64,000 bases of DNA from Lentzea guizhouensis (lineage in GTDB: Bacteria > Actinomycetota > Actinomycetes > Mycobacteriales > Pseudonocardiaceae): positions 3,410,001 through 3,474,000 of the forward strand of contig NZ_CP016793.1 of NCBI RefSeq assembly GCF_001701025.1, read 5' to 3'. This document shows positions 10,929 through 20,724 of this stretch, piece by piece (position 1 is the first letter of the stretch; each line of letters begins with the position of its first letter). The translations under genes were made by a program, and so were the position numbers. The notes below the pieces were generated by a model. The model worked only from the letters and a program-made list of their open reading frames with translations. It had not been told where the DNA came from and did no database searches.

Positions 10929-11776
10929 GCCTCGTCCTGCAGTTCCTGGCCCAGCAGCCGGAACCGGTGCAGCGCGCGGTCGACGTCATGTCCACCGGCG
11001 AGAAGATCACCTTCTGGGTGCTCGGCCCGCTCGCGCTGGCCGGCGCGCTCGGCATGCTGTTCTCGCGCAACGCGGTGCACTCCGCGCTGTGGCTGGTGCT
11101 GACCATGCTGAACCTCGGTGTGATGTACATGGTCCAGCAGGCGCCGTTCCTCGGCTTCGTGCAGATCATCGTCTACACCGGCGCGATCATGATGCTGTTC
11201 CTGTTCGTGCTGATGATGGTCGGCCGCGACAGCTCCGACTCGGTCGTCGAAGTGATCAGGGGACAACGCCTCGCGGCCGCGTTCCTCGGCATCGGCTTCG
11301 CGGTCCTGCTGGTCAGCTCGATCGCCAGGTCGCTCACCGCGGTCACGCCGGTGGGCCTGGTCGAGCCGAACACCACCAACGGCGGCAACGTCGGCAACAT
11401 CGGCCAGAAGCTCTTCACGGACTACCTGTTCCCGTTCGAGCTCACCTCGGCGCTGCTGATCACCGCCGCGCTCGGCGCGATGATCCTCGCCTTCGTCGGC
11501 CGGGACGGGAAGCCCGCCAAGAAGACGCAGCGCGAGCTCGTCGAGGAGCGGTTCCAGGACGGCACGCGGGTCGGCTCCATCCCCGGTCCCGGTGTCTTCG
11601 CCACCGCCAACTCGGTGGCCACGCCGGCCCTGCTGCCCGACGGCAGCGTCTCGCAGGAGTCCCTGTTCGAGGTCATCGAGGCGACCGACAAGTCCACGCT
11701 GTCGGACGACGTCGCCGAGGTCGCAGGCACCGGCCACCAGCCGGACCCGCACGCGCTCAAGGGAAGTGAGTCGTGA
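10925..11776 (+). CDS. nuoJ: NADH-quinone oxidoreductase subunit J
   Basis: NuoJ is a membrane-arm subunit whose third helix takes part in coupling. The GTG at 10925 overlaps the nuoI stop. The 283 residues include five hydrophobic segments and the conserved block [21 protein letters not shown] hydrophilic tail of roughly 90 residues follows the last segment; the family usually ends near residue 170-200, and such tails are common in actinobacterial NuoJ. Confidence 0.95.
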   Translation: MSLVLQFLAQQPEPVQRAVDVMSTGEKITFWVLGPLALAGALGMLFSRNAVHSALWLVLTMLNLGVMYMVQQAPFLGFVQIIVYTGAIMMLFLFVLMMVGRDSSDSVVEVIRGQRLAAAFLGIGFAVLLVSSIARSLTAVTPVGLVEPNTTNGGNVGNIGQKLFTDYLFPFELTSALLITAALGAMILAFVGRDGKPAKKTQRELVEERFQDGTRVGSIPGPGVFATANSVATPALLPDGSVSQESLFEVIEATDKSTLSDDVAEVAGTGHQPDPHALKGSES

Positions 11777-12072
11777 CTCCGACGTACTACCTGCTCCTGT
11801 CGGCACTGCTGTTCAGCATCGGCGCCGTCGGCGTGCTGGTGCGGCGCAACGCCATCGTGGTGTTCATGTGCGTCGAGCTCATGCTCAACGCGGTCAACCT
11901 GAGCCTGGTGACGTTCGCGCGGATCAACGGCTCGCTCGACGGTCAGGTGATGGCGTTCTTCGTGATGGTCGTCGCCGCGGCGGAGGTCGTCGTCGGCCTC
12001 GCGATCATCATGTCCATCTTCCGGACGCGTCGCTCGGCCTCGGTCGACGACTCGAACCTGCTGAAGTACTGA
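11773..12072 (+). CDS. nuoK: NADH-quinone oxidoreductase subunit K
   Basis: NuoK is a 99-residue three-helix membrane subunit. It retains the two membrane glutamates important in the family, in [12 protein letters not shown] and [11 protein letters not shown], and the usual loop [10 protein letters not shown]. The GTG start overlaps the nuoJ stop by four bases. Confidence 0.96.
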   Translation: MTPTYYLLLSALLFSIGAVGVLVRRNAIVVFMCVELMLNAVNLSLVTFARINGSLDGQVMAFFVMVVAAAEVVVGLAIIMSIFRTRRSASVDDSNLLKY

Positions 12073-12082
12073 GGGGTCACCG

Positions 12083-14020
12083 GTGACGGAACCTGTTGTC
12101 GCCAGCGGGGTCGCGAGCTTCGCCTGGTTGTTGCTCGCGCTGCCCGCGTTCGGTGCGGCGGTGCTGTTGGTCAGTGGCAGGCGTGCCGACAAGTGGGGTC
12201 ACCTGCTCGGCAGCGCCACGCTGCTCGCGTCGTTCGGCTACGCGCTCGCGCTGTTCTTCGCCACGCTCGGTGTCTCGAACCCCGAGGAGCGCGTCCAGAA
12301 CCTGAAGTTGTGGGACTGGATCGACGTCAACGCGCTGACCGTCGAGTTCGGACTGCGGCTCGACCCGCTGTCGCTCACGTTCGTGCTGCTGATCACGGGT
12401 GTCGGCTCGCTGATCCACATCTACTCGATCGGCTACATGGCGCACGAGGAAGGCAGGCGGAAGTTCTTCGCCTACCTCAACCTCTTCGTGTCCGCGATGC
12501 TCCTGCTGGTGCTGGGCAACGGTTTCGTGACCCTGTACTTCGGCTGGGAGGGCGTCGGTCTCGCCTCGTACCTGCTGATCGGCTGGTACCAGTACAAGCC
12601 GGAAGCGGCGTCGGCGGCCAAGAAGGCCTTCCTGATGAACCGCGTCGGTGACCTGGGCCTCGCGATCGCGATCTTCCTGATGTTCAACCGCCTCGGGACC
12701 ACGCAGTACACCGAGGTCTTCAGCCGGGTCGGCGAGTTCAGCGGTGCCGAGGTCCTCGCGATCACGCTCCTGCTGCTGCTCGGCGCCTGCGGCAAGTCGG
12801 GCCAGTTCCCGCTGCAGGCCTGGTTGCCCGACGCGATGGCCGGCCCGACCCCGGTGTCCGCCCTGATCCACGCGGCGACGATGGTCACCGCGGGCGTGTA
12901 CCTGATCGCCCGCTCCAACCCGCTCTACAACCTGAGCGAGGACGGCCGCCTGGTCGTCATGATCATCGGTGGCGTCACGCTGCTGATCGGCTGCATCATC
13001 GGTTGCGCCTACGACGACTTCAAGAAGGTCCTGGCGTACTCGACGGTCTCGCAGATCGGTTACATGATCCTCGCGGTGGGCCTCGGCCCGATCGGCTACG
13101 CGCTGGGCATCATGCACCTGCTGACGCACGGCTTCTTCAAGGCCGGGCTCTTCCTCGGTGCCGGTTCGGTCATGCACGGCATGAACGACGAGGGCAACAT
13201 CCGCCGGATGGGCGGGCTCTACAAGTTCCTGCCGATCACCTTCGTCACCTGGACGCTCGGCTACCTCGCGCTGATCGGCATCCCGCCGTTCGCGGGCTAC
13301 TTCTCGAAGGACGCCATCATCGCGGCGGCGTTCGGCGCGGAGGGCTGGCGCGGGTACGTCTTCGGCGGTGTCGCACTGCTCGGTGCCGCGCTGACCGCGT
13401 TCTACATGACCCGCCTGCTGATCCTCGTCTTCCTGGGCCAGCCCCGCTGGAAGGAGCTGAAGGCGGACAACGGCAAGGACTACCACCCGCACGAGTCCCC
13501 GCTGTCGATGACCATCCCGATGATCATCCTCGCGGTCGGCTCGGTGGCCGGTGGCTGGTTCCTCTCCTCCGGCGGACGTCTCGCCGGGTGGCTGGAGCCC
13601 TCGCTGGGTGAGCTGCAGGAGTCGCACGGCGTGCTGTCGCACACCATGGTCGGGATCCTGACCGTGGCGCTCTCGCTCGTCGGCGCCGGTCTCGCGTTCC
13701 TGCTCTTCGGCCGCCGCACACAGCCGGTCGAGCGGCCGGAGCGGGTGTCGTTCCCGGTCCGCGCGGCCCGCAACGACCTGTACGGCAACGCCCTCAACGA
13801 GGCCCTGTTCGCGCGGCCGGGCACCTGGCTCACCCGCGCGCTGGTCTACCTCGACCTGAAGGGCGTCGACGGGGTGGTCAACGGCACCGCGGCGCTGCTC
13901 GGCGGTAGCTCCGGCCGGCTGCGCAGGCTGCAGACCGGTTTCGTCCGCTCCTACGCACTGTCCATGCTCCTGGGCTCGATCGTGGTTCTCGGGGCTCTGC
14001 TGATGGTGAGGTTCTCGTGA
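12083..14020 (+). CDS. nuoL: NADH-quinone oxidoreductase subunit L
   Basis: NuoL is the distal antiporter-like proton-translocating subunit with the long lateral helix. The 645 residues have more than a dozen hydrophobic segments. The proton-channel signature GWEGVGLASYLLIGWY carries the key glutamate; KSGQFPLQAWLPDAMAGPTP and HAATMVTAGVYL carry conserved lysine and histidine residues. The GTG lies 10 bases after nuoK and the stop overlaps nuoM. Confidence 0.97.
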   Translation: MTEPVVASGVASFAWLLLALPAFGAAVLLVSGRRADKWGHLLGSATLLASFGYALALFFATLGVSNPEERVQNLKLWDWIDVNALTVEFGLRLDPLSLTFVLLITGVGSLIHIYSIGYMAHEEGRRKFFAYLNLFVSAMLLLVLGNGFVTLYFGWEGVGLASYLLIGWYQYKPEAASAAKKAFLMNRVGDLGLAIAIFLMFNRLGTTQYTEVFSRVGEFSGAEVLAITLLLLLGACGKSGQFPLQAWLPDAMAGPTPVSALIHAATMVTAGVYLIARSNPLYNLSEDGRLVVMIIGGVTLLIGCIIGCAYDDFKKVLAYSTVSQIGYMILAVGLGPIGYALGIMHLLTHGFFKAGLFLGAGSVMHGMNDEGNIRRMGGLYKFLPITFVTWTLGYLALIGIPPFAGYFSKDAIIAAAFGAEGWRGYVFGGVALLGAALTAFYMTRLLILVFLGQPRWKELKADNGKDYHPHESPLSMTIPMIILAVGSVAGGWFLSSGGRLAGWLEPSLGELQESHGVLSHTMVGILTVALSLVGAGLAFLLFGRRTQPVERPERVSFPVRAARNDLYGNALNEALFARPGTWLTRALVYLDLKGVDGVVNGTAALLGGSSGRLRRLQTGFVRSYALSMLLGSIVVLGALLMVRFS

Positions 14021-15585
14021 ACTGGGTCCTGATCGCGCTGCTGGTCGTGCCGCTGGTCGGCGCGCTGGTGGTGACGTTCCTGCGCAAGGACGACACGAAG
14101 GCCAAGTTCGTCGCGCTGGCGTTCTCGCTCGTCGAGCTCGTGCTCGCGGGCCTGCTGTGGTTCGCCTACGACCCGGACGGTGACCGCCTCCAGCTCACGT
14201 CCGGGGTGACCTGGATCGAGTCGTTCGGCGTCCGGCTGTCGTTCGGCATCGACGGCATCGCGCTCGTGATGATCGCGGTGATCGCGCTGCTGATCCCGCT
14301 GGTGATCGGTGCCGGCTGGACCGAGCGGTTGCCGGAAGGCCGGTCGCAGGGCGGGTACCTCGCGCTGATCCTGGTGCAGGAGGCCGTGACGGTCGCGGTG
14401 TTCGCCGCCACCGACGTCTTCCTGTTCTACGTGCTGTTCGAGGTCATGCTGATCCCGATGTACTTCCTGATCGGCGGCTACGGCGGCGCGCGCAGGCAAT
14501 ACGCGGCGGTCAAGTTCTTCCTGTACTCGTTCCTCGGCGGCCTGATCATGCTGGCCTCCGCGATCGGCGCGTACGCGATGGCAGTGGACGAGCTGGGCAA
14601 GGGCACGTTCGACTGGGCCACGCTCGTGACGGTCGTGCGCGACGCCGACCCGACGACGCAGACCTGGCTGTTCCTCGGCTTCTTCCTGGCGTTCGCGATC
14701 AAGGCGCCGCTCGTGCCGTTCCACACCTGGCTGCCCGACGCCGCGGCCGAGGCGCCCATCGGCGTCACGGTGATCGTCGTCGGCATCCTGGACAAGGTCG
14801 GCACGTTCGGCATGTTGCGCTACCTGCTGCCGATGTTCCCGGAGGCGTCGAAGAACCTGGCGCCGTACATCCTGGTGCTGGCGGTCGCGGGTGTCCTCTA
14901 TGGATCGCTGCTCGCCACGGGCCAGCGGGACATGAAGCGGTTCCTCGCGTACGTCTCGATCGCGCACTTCGGCTTCATCGCGCTCGGCATCTTCGCCTTC
15001 ACGTCGCAGGCCGGCGTGGGCTCGGTGTCGTACATGCTGAACCACTCGATCTCGACCGGCATGCTGATCCTGGTGGTCGGCATGATCATCGCGCGCGGTG
15101 GCTCGTCGCTGATCTCCGACTACGGCGGCATGTCGAAGGTGGCCCCGCTGCTCGCGGGCATGCTGCTGCTCTCGGGTCTGACCACGCTGTCGCTGCCGGG
15201 CACGAACTCGTTCGTCTCGGAGTTCCTGGTGCTGATCGGCTCGTTCCCGACGCAGCCGGTCTTCACGGTCCTCGCGACGATCGGCATGGTGCTCGCGGCG
15301 CTCTACGTGCTGTGGCTCTACCAGCGGATGATGACCGGCCCGCTGCGCGGCGACGCGCTCGTGGGTGCCGCCGCCGGTCCGGGTGCCGTCGGCGACCCGG
15401 AGCGCAAGACGGCCATCGGCGACCTGAACAAGCGCGAGATCGCTGTTCTGGCCCCGCTCGTCGTCATCGTGCTGGCTCTCGGTTTCTACCCGCAGCCGGT
15501 GCTCGACGTCATCACCCCGACTGTCGGGGCGACGCTGACCGAGGTCGGCGTGACCGACCCGGTCTCCGTGCAGGAAGGCAAGTGA
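14017..15585 (+). CDS. nuoM: NADH-quinone oxidoreductase subunit M
   Basis: NuoM is the second antiporter-like proton-translocating subunit. The 522 residues show about fourteen hydrophobic segments with the motif FYVLFEVMLIPMYFLIG (channel glutamate) and IKAPLVPFHTWLPDAAAEAP (central lysine). The GTG start overlaps the nuoL stop by four bases, and nuoN starts one base after its own stop codon. Confidence 0.97.
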   Translation: MNWVLIALLVVPLVGALVVTFLRKDDTKAKFVALAFSLVELVLAGLLWFAYDPDGDRLQLTSGVTWIESFGVRLSFGIDGIALVMIAVIALLIPLVIGAGWTERLPEGRSQGGYLALILVQEAVTVAVFAATDVFLFYVLFEVMLIPMYFLIGGYGGARRQYAAVKFFLYSFLGGLIMLASAIGAYAMAVDELGKGTFDWATLVTVVRDADPTTQTWLFLGFFLAFAIKAPLVPFHTWLPDAAAEAPIGVTVIVVGILDKVGTFGMLRYLLPMFPEASKNLAPYILVLAVAGVLYGSLLATGQRDMKRFLAYVSIAHFGFIALGIFAFTSQAGVGSVSYMLNHSISTGMLILVVGMIIARGGSSLISDYGGMSKVAPLLAGMLLLSGLTTLSLPGTNSFVSEFLVLIGSFPTQPVFTVLATIGMVLAALYVLWLYQRMMTGPLRGDALVGAAAGPGAVGDPERKTAIGDLNKREIAVLAPLVVIVLALGFYPQPVLDVITPTVGATLTEVGVTDPVSVQEGK

Positions 15586-15586
15586 C

Positions 15587-17164
15587 GTGAACCTCCTGTT
15601 CGCCCAGGCGCAGCAGATCCAGGCGCCGGAGATCCATTACGACGCCATCGCGCCGGTGCTGGTCGTGCTCGGCGCGGCCTGCGTCAGCGTGCTGCTGGAA
15701 GCGTTGCTGCCCAAGCACCAGCGGTGGGCGGTGCAGCTCGTGCTGGCGCTGCTCACGCTGGTCGGGGCCACCGCGTCGCTGATCCTCTACGCGACCTCGG
15801 AGCGCCCGGAGACCGGTGTCGCGACGCTCGCGGGTGCGATCGCGGTCGACTCGCCCGCGCTCTTCCTGTGGGCCACGCTGCTGGTGCTGGCGTTCGGCAG
15901 CCTGCTGCTGATCGCCGACCGCTCGGTGGAGCCCGGTGGCGTGTTCGTGGCGCAGGCCGCGATCCGGCCGGGCACCGTCCAGGACCGGGCGCAGGCCACG
16001 AAGACCGGCATGCAGACCGAGGTCTTCCCGCTCATGCTGTTCGCGCTCGGCGGCATGATGACGTTCGTCGCGTCGAACGACCTGCTGACGATGTTCATCG
16101 CGCTGGAGGTCATGTCGCTGCCGCTGTACCTGCTGTGCGGCCTGGCTCGCCGGCGTCGCCTGCTCTCGCAGGAAGCGGCGGTGAAGTACTTCCTGCTCGG
16201 TGCGTTCGCGTCGGCGTTCTTCCTCTACGGAATCGCGCTGCTGTACGGCTTCGCGGGTTCGGTGAAGCTGTCGGCGATCGCCTCCGCGGCGGCCGGCACC
16301 GACCGCTCGGACACGCTGCTGTTCGCGGGCTTCGGCCTGCTGGTGGTGGGTCTGCTGTTCAAGGCGGCGGTCGGCCCGTTCCACGCGTGGACCCCGGACG
16401 TGTACCAGGGTGCCCCGACGCCGGTGACGGCGTTCATGGCGGCGTGCACCAAGGTCGCTGCCTTCGGCGGCATCCTGCGCGTGCTCACCGTGGCGTTCGA
16501 GAACACCCAGTGGGAGTGGCGCGGCGTGCTCTACGGCGTCGCGGTCGTCTCGATGGTGATCGGCGCGGTGCTCGGCCTCACGCAGACCGACGTCAAGCGC
16601 ATGATCGCGTACTCCTCGGTGGCGCACGCGGGCTTCCTGCTGATCGGCTCGATCGCCCTCACGCCCGAGGGCGGTGCGCCGGGTGTCAGCGCGACGATGT
16701 TCTACCTGCTGGTGTACGGCTTCACGACGATCGCGGCGTTCGGCATCGTCTCGCTGGTGCGCACCTCCGACGGTGAGGCGACGCACCTGTCGCAGTGGGC
16801 GGGGCTGGCGAAGCGGTCGCCGATCGTGGCGGGCGTGTTCACGTTCCTGCTGCTGGCACTGGCCGGCATTCCGCTGACGTCCGGCTTCATCGGCAAGTTC
16901 GTCGTGTTCAGCGCGGCGATCGAGGCCGGCCTGATGCCGCTCGTGGTGATCGCGCTGGTGGCCTCGGCCGTCGCGGCGTTCTTCTACCTGCGGGTGATCG
17001 TGCTGATGTACTTCAGCGACCCGGCTCCCGACGGCCCGACCGTCACGGTGCCCGGTGCGTTCACCACGGTCGCGATCACGTTGGGTGCCGTGGTCACCCT
17101 GGTGCTGGGTCTGTACCCCACGTTGGTGCTCGATTGGGCGGGTACCGGCACCTTCCTCAGCTAG
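15587..17164 (+). CDS. nuoN: NADH-quinone oxidoreductase subunit N
   Basis: NuoN is the third antiporter-like subunit, closest to NuoJ/K. The 525 residues contain the expected helices and the motifs FIALEVMSLPLYLLCGL (glutamate) and KAAVGPFHAWTPDVYQGAPTP (lysine). It is the last gene of the nuo operon. The polyprenyl diphosphate synthase gene starts 20 bases later with no visible terminator between them, so readthrough is likely. Confidence 0.97.
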   Translation: MNLLFAQAQQIQAPEIHYDAIAPVLVVLGAACVSVLLEALLPKHQRWAVQLVLALLTLVGATASLILYATSERPETGVATLAGAIAVDSPALFLWATLLVLAFGSLLLIADRSVEPGGVFVAQAAIRPGTVQDRAQATKTGMQTEVFPLMLFALGGMMTFVASNDLLTMFIALEVMSLPLYLLCGLARRRRLLSQEAAVKYFLLGAFASAFFLYGIALLYGFAGSVKLSAIASAAAGTDRSDTLLFAGFGLLVVGLLFKAAVGPFHAWTPDVYQGAPTPVTAFMAACTKVAAFGGILRVLTVAFENTQWEWRGVLYGVAVVSMVIGAVLGLTQTDVKRMIAYSSVAHAGFLLIGSIALTPEGGAPGVSATMFYLLVYGFTTIAAFGIVSLVRTSDGEATHLSQWAGLAKRSPIVAGVFTFLLLALAGIPLTSGFIGKFVVFSAAIEAGLMPLVVIALVASAVAAFFYLRVIVLMYFSDPAPDGPTVTVPGAFTTVAITLGAVVTLVLGLYPTLVLDWAGTGTFLS

Positions 17165-17183
17165 GTGTACGTAGGCTGCTGGT

Positions 17184-18185
17184 GTGACCAGTAGCGAGCA
17201 TGAGGGACCGGGGTTCGCGTTGGTGGACCCCGTGCTCACCGAGCTTGTCCAGAACGGCCTGGCCGAGGTGGAGCAGCTTCTGCACGACGTGGTGCAGAGC
17301 GAGTTCCACCCGGTCACGGAAACCTCGCTTCACCTCGTGGAGGCGGGCGGAAAGCGGATCCGCCCGCTCTTCACACTGCTGGCCTCCCAGTTCGGCGCCG
17401 AGTACGACCGCGAGAAGGTCGTGAAGGCGGCAGCTGTGGTCGAGCTCACGCACCTCGCGACGCTCTACCACGACGACGTGATGGACGAGGCGACCACCCG
17501 GCGCGGCGCGGCTTCCGCGAACGCCAGGTGGGACAACAGCATTGCGATCCTGACCGGCGACTTCCTGTTCGCCCACGCCTCCCGGCTCACGGCCGACCTC
17601 GGCACGGACGCGGCGCGGATCATCGCGGAGACGTTCTCGCTCCTGGTGACCGGCCAGATGCGCGAGACCGTCGGCCCCAAGCCCGGTGAGGACCCGGTCG
17701 CCCACTACCTCAAGGTGATCGAGGAGAAGACCGGTGTGCTGATCGCCACCGCGGCGCGGTTCGGCGGCATGTTCTCCGACGCGACCGAGGAGCAGGTCGA
17801 CGCCCTGCGCCGGTACGCGGAGGTGATCGGGGCGGCGTTCCAGATCGCCGACGACGTCATCGACATCGCCTCCCCGTCGGCGGAGTCCGGCAAGACGCCC
17901 GGCACCGACCTGCGCGAGGGCGTGAAGACGTTGCCGATGCTCTACGCGCTGGCCGAGGAGTCCGAGACGCGGCTCACCGAGCTGCTGGCCGGGCCGATCA
18001 CCGACGACGAGCTGGTGGACGAGGCGTTGTCGTTGCTGCGCAAGTCCTCCGGCATGGACCGGGCGCGCGAGACGCTCCAGGAGTACGCCGACCGGGCCCG
18101 CGCGGAACTGGGCAAGCTGCCCCCGTGCGCCGCGCGTGACGCCCTCGAGGAGCTCGCCACCTACGTGGTGGCCCGCACCCGTTGA
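17184..18185 (+). CDS. Long-chain polyprenyl diphosphate synthase (menaquinone side chain)
   Basis: This trans-prenyltransferase condenses isopentenyl diphosphate units; placed after nuo, it probably makes the menaquinone tail. The 333 residues have GGKRIRPLF, the first aspartate-rich motif DDVMDEATTRRG (about residue 96) and the second motif ADDVIDI. Small residues rather than bulky aromatics lie ahead of the first motif, consistent with a long product, though the exact chain length cannot be read from sequence. It resembles mycobacterial GrcC1. Convergent with the rarD-like gene, 6 bases apart. Confidence 0.88.
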   Translation: MTSSEHEGPGFALVDPVLTELVQNGLAEVEQLLHDVVQSEFHPVTETSLHLVEAGGKRIRPLFTLLASQFGAEYDREKVVKAAAVVELTHLATLYHDDVMDEATTRRGAASANARWDNSIAILTGDFLFAHASRLTADLGTDAARIIAETFSLLVTGQMRETVGPKPGEDPVAHYLKVIEEKTGVLIATAARFGGMFSDATEEQVDALRRYAEVIGAAFQIADDVIDIASPSAESGKTPGTDLREGVKTLPMLYALAEESETRLTELLAGPITDDELVDEALSLLRKSSGMDRARETLQEYADRARAELGKLPPCAARDALEELATYVVARTR

Positions 18186-18191
18186 GGTCCG

Positions 18192-19115
18192 CTAGCTGAC
18201 CGGCGCGAGCGGCTGCTTGCGCCGGTTCCGCACGGCGTCGACCGTGAAGATCACCAGGGCCACCCACACCAGGACGAACCCGGTCCAGCGGCTGGCCGGC
18301 ATCGGTTCGTGCACCACGAACACGCCCCAGGCGAACTGCAGGACCGGCGCCAGGTACTGCAGCATGCCCATGGTGGACAACGGGATCAGCCGCGCGCCCA
18401 GGCCGAACAGCAGCAGCGGGATCACCGTGACGATGCCGGTGCTGAGCAACATGAGCGTGTGGCCGGTGCCTTCGGTGGTGAAGGTGTTCGCGCTGCCCAG
18501 CATCAGCAAGTACACGAGCGCGATCGGCGCGATCACGGCGCTCTCCGCCGCCAGGCTGGAGGTCGCGTCGAGCGGCACCTTCTTCTTCAGCAGCCCGTAG
18601 ACGCCGAACGAGCACGCGAGGACCAGCGAGATCGTCGGCAGCTTGCCGTAGTCGACCGTGAGCACGATCACAGCGATGACGACCACGCCGATGGCGACGA
18701 ACTGCGGCAGCCGCAGCCGTTCCTTCAGGAAGACCATGCCGAGGACCACGCTGACCAGCGGGGTGATGAAGTAGCCGAGCGCCGACTCGACGACGTGCCC
18801 GGTGTTGACGGCGTAGATGTAGGTGCCCCAGTTCGCCGTGATCAGCACGGCCGCGGCGCTCACGATCAGCCAGCCCCTGCCGGACAGTTCGACCAGCGGC
18901 CGCCACTTGCGCAGCACCGCGAGCAGCACGCCCATGGTCACGAACGACCAGACGACCCGGTGTGCCAGCACCTCCACGGGTGCCGCGGGCACGAGGAGTG
19001 GCCAGTACGCGGGGAACAGTCCCCAGAGGACGTAGGCGGCTGCGCCGTAGGTGATCCCTCGCCCCTGGGTGTGAACTTCTGCCGAGGTGAGGCTCGAACT
19101 CGTCAGGGGAGGCAC
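18192..19115 (-). CDS. rarD: EamA/RarD family transporter
   Basis: The 307-residue integral membrane protein has about ten hydrophobic segments arranged as two EamA halves. It opens with GITYGAAAYVLWGLFPAYWPLL, the typical RarD N-terminus, and has the RarD-type segments VEVLAHRVVWSF and ANWGTYIYAVNTGHVVESALGYFI. RarD was named for chloramphenicol sensitivity; its substrate is not established. A GTG at VHTQGRG is a possible later start. It is divergent from the sunset-domain gene. Confidence 0.85.
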   Translation of the reverse strand: MPPLTSSSLTSAEVHTQGRGITYGAAAYVLWGLFPAYWPLLVPAAPVEVLAHRVVWSFVTMGVLLAVLRKWRPLVELSGRGWLIVSAAAVLITANWGTYIYAVNTGHVVESALGYFITPLVSVVLGMVFLKERLRLPQFVAIGVVVIAVIVLTVDYGKLPTISLVLACSFGVYGLLKKKVPLDATSSLAAESAVIAPIALVYLLMLGSANTFTTEGTGHTLMLLSTGIVTVIPLLLFGLGARLIPLSTMGMLQYLAPVLQFAWGVFVVHEPMPASRWTGFVLVWVALVIFTVDAVRNRRKQPLAPVS

Positions 19116-19259
19116 AGAATCTCACTCTACGCTGCAGGTTCTGGCGCCTATTTGCGCTGAACGGCGTAGTGACGGAGCATCATCGACGGCACTGTAGTTT
19201 GACTACGCTCACCCTTCCGAGTGAGTGGGTCGGCGCGTGGTCTTAGAAGGGGCTTACCC

Positions 19260-20663
19260 GTGAATGTCTTCGGGCAGGTCTGGTTGTGGAGTCTGCTGGC
19301 GTTCGTCGCGGGGGTGTTGCTCACGTGGCTCGTGATGGTCAGGCCCGCACGGAAACAGGTCGCTGAACTCGAAGATCAACTTCTTGAGGCGCGCTCGCGG
19401 AACGTGCCGCCGGCCAAGGTCGCCCCGGTCGACGACTTCGTGGTCGACGAGTGGGAGACCCCGCCGTCGTCGTCGCGGTCGCTGGCCGACGAGGTGCTGG
19501 CACCTCCGCCGGCACCCGCGCCCGCACCGGCGCCTTACGCCGAGCCGCCCGCCTACTACGGCGCACCCGTGCCCGCACCCGCGCCGGTGGTCGAGGAACC
19601 GGTCGCCGAACCGGAGCCGGAACCCGAGCCGGAGCCCCAGCCCGAGCCGGAACCCGCTCCCGCGCCGGTCGTCGAGGAGCCGCGCGCCCCGCTGATGTCG
19701 CCGGAGGAGGCGCAGCGCCGGTTCGAGGAGCAGCTCGCCGAGCAGAAGGCCCTCGCCGACGCCGAGGAGGACCGGCCGCGTTCGCTCTTCGAGCGCCTGA
19801 GCCCGGACACCGCCCCCGCGGAGACCCCGGCCGAGATGACGACCGTGCTGCCGCGGTCCGGCCTCGAGGCCGCCGACTTCGACTCCGACCCCGAGCTCCC
19901 CGCCGAGCAGACCTCGTTCATGCCGGCCTACGAGGCCACCGCGGAGCCCGGCGCACCCGTCGCCAAGCCCACCGCGGGCCCCGAGGTCGACGAGGTCCCG
20001 GACGACTTCATCTACCAGCCGCGCGAGGTCTGGGCCGAGCAGGAGCAGGAGGTGTTCCTCGACGAGGCCGCCGAGCAGGAGGACGAGCCGCAGGGCACGC
20101 GCTCCGAGCAGACGACCTACATCGCCGTCGAGGAGAGCGCCTGGCCCGCCAACGACGTCACCGGCGAGTACCCCGGCCTGCGCGACGAGCTCAACGGCCG
20201 GCTGGACATCTACGACGACGAGCCCGAGCCCGAGTCCGCCGCCGAGCGGACCGGTGTTCTGGGCGCGCCGCTCGACCTCGACGCACCGCACGTGCGCAAC
20301 GGCGTCTTCACCGAGCCGGAGATGGCCGCTGAGCCCGCCCACGCGAGGCACGACGTCTCCTCGGACCGTCCGGACTCCTACGCGTTGCGCGAGCCCCTGG
20401 AGGCGCCTGAGGCGGTCGAGGACGACCACACCGAGGCCGCGCACGACGAGACGACCGACGAACCCGCGCACGACGACACGACGGTCGACGAGCCCGTTGC
20501 CGACGAGCCGTCCCACGGCCTGCCGCAGCGTGAGTCCGCATTCGGCGTGCCCGTTGCCGACGAGCCGTCCCACGGTCTGCCCAAGCGCGGTGAGTCGGTG
20601 TTCGGCGTGCCCGCTCAGGACGAGTCGTCCCACGGCCTGCCCAAGCGTGCCCAAGCGTGGTGA
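19260..20663 (+). CDS. Membrane-anchored acidic proline-rich repeat protein, N-terminal part (frameshifted)
   Basis: The GTG at 19260 (AGAAGGGG ribosome site upstream) gives one N-terminal membrane helix (VWLWSLLAFVAGVLLTWLVMV), a short basic/coiled stretch, and then a very long acidic region rich in Glu, Pro and Ala with EPEPEPEP runs. From 20493 the coding region repeats a 19-20-residue unit of type DEPSHGLPKRGESVFGVP. The frame stops at 20661-20663 because TGCCCAAGCG is duplicated in tandem at 20638-20657. Without the duplication the gene would run to 21585 (771 residues). Function unknown; it looks like a single-pass scaffold facing the cytoplasm or the wall. Confidence 0.75.
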   Translation: MNVFGQVWLWSLLAFVAGVLLTWLVMVRPARKQVAELEDQLLEARSRNVPPAKVAPVDDFVVDEWETPPSSSRSLADEVLAPPPAPAPAPAPYAEPPAYYGAPVPAPAPVVEEPVAEPEPEPEPEPQPEPEPAPAPVVEEPRAPLMSPEEAQRRFEEQLAEQKALADAEEDRPRSLFERLSPDTAPAETPAEMTTVLPRSGLEAADFDSDPELPAEQTSFMPAYEATAEPGAPVAKPTAGPEVDEVPDDFIYQPREVWAEQEQEVFLDEAAEQEDEPQGTRSEQTTYIAVEESAWPANDVTGEYPGLRDELNGRLDIYDDEPEPESAAERTGVLGAPLDLDAPHVRNGVFTEPEMAAEPAHARHDVSSDRPDSYALREPLEAPEAVEDDHTEAAHDETTDEPAHDDTTVDEPVADEPSHGLPQRESAFGVPVADEPSHGLPKRGESVFGVPAQDESSHGLPKRAQAW

Positions 20664-20724
20664 GTCCGCGTTCGGCGCGCCCTCCCACGGCCTGCCGCAG
20701 CGCGGTGAGTCCGCGTTCAGCGCG
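20493..20724 (+). repeat. In-gene peptide repeats with a 10-bp slipped duplication
   Basis: Four imperfect coding repeats of 57, 60, 70 and 45 bases begin at 20493, 20550, 20610 and 20680. Each encodes SHGLP(K/Q)RxESxFxxP. The third is 10 bases longer because TGCCCAAGCG occurs twice in succession (20638-20647 and 20648-20657), which shifts the frame. Confidence 0.85.

Noticed and set aside
12077-13642. 521-codon open frame on the minus strand opposite nuoL
   Set aside because: Same antisense artefact; the translation is Arg/Asp/Glu/Gln-rich without any fold-like pattern, while the plus strand encodes a highly conserved antiporter-like subunit.
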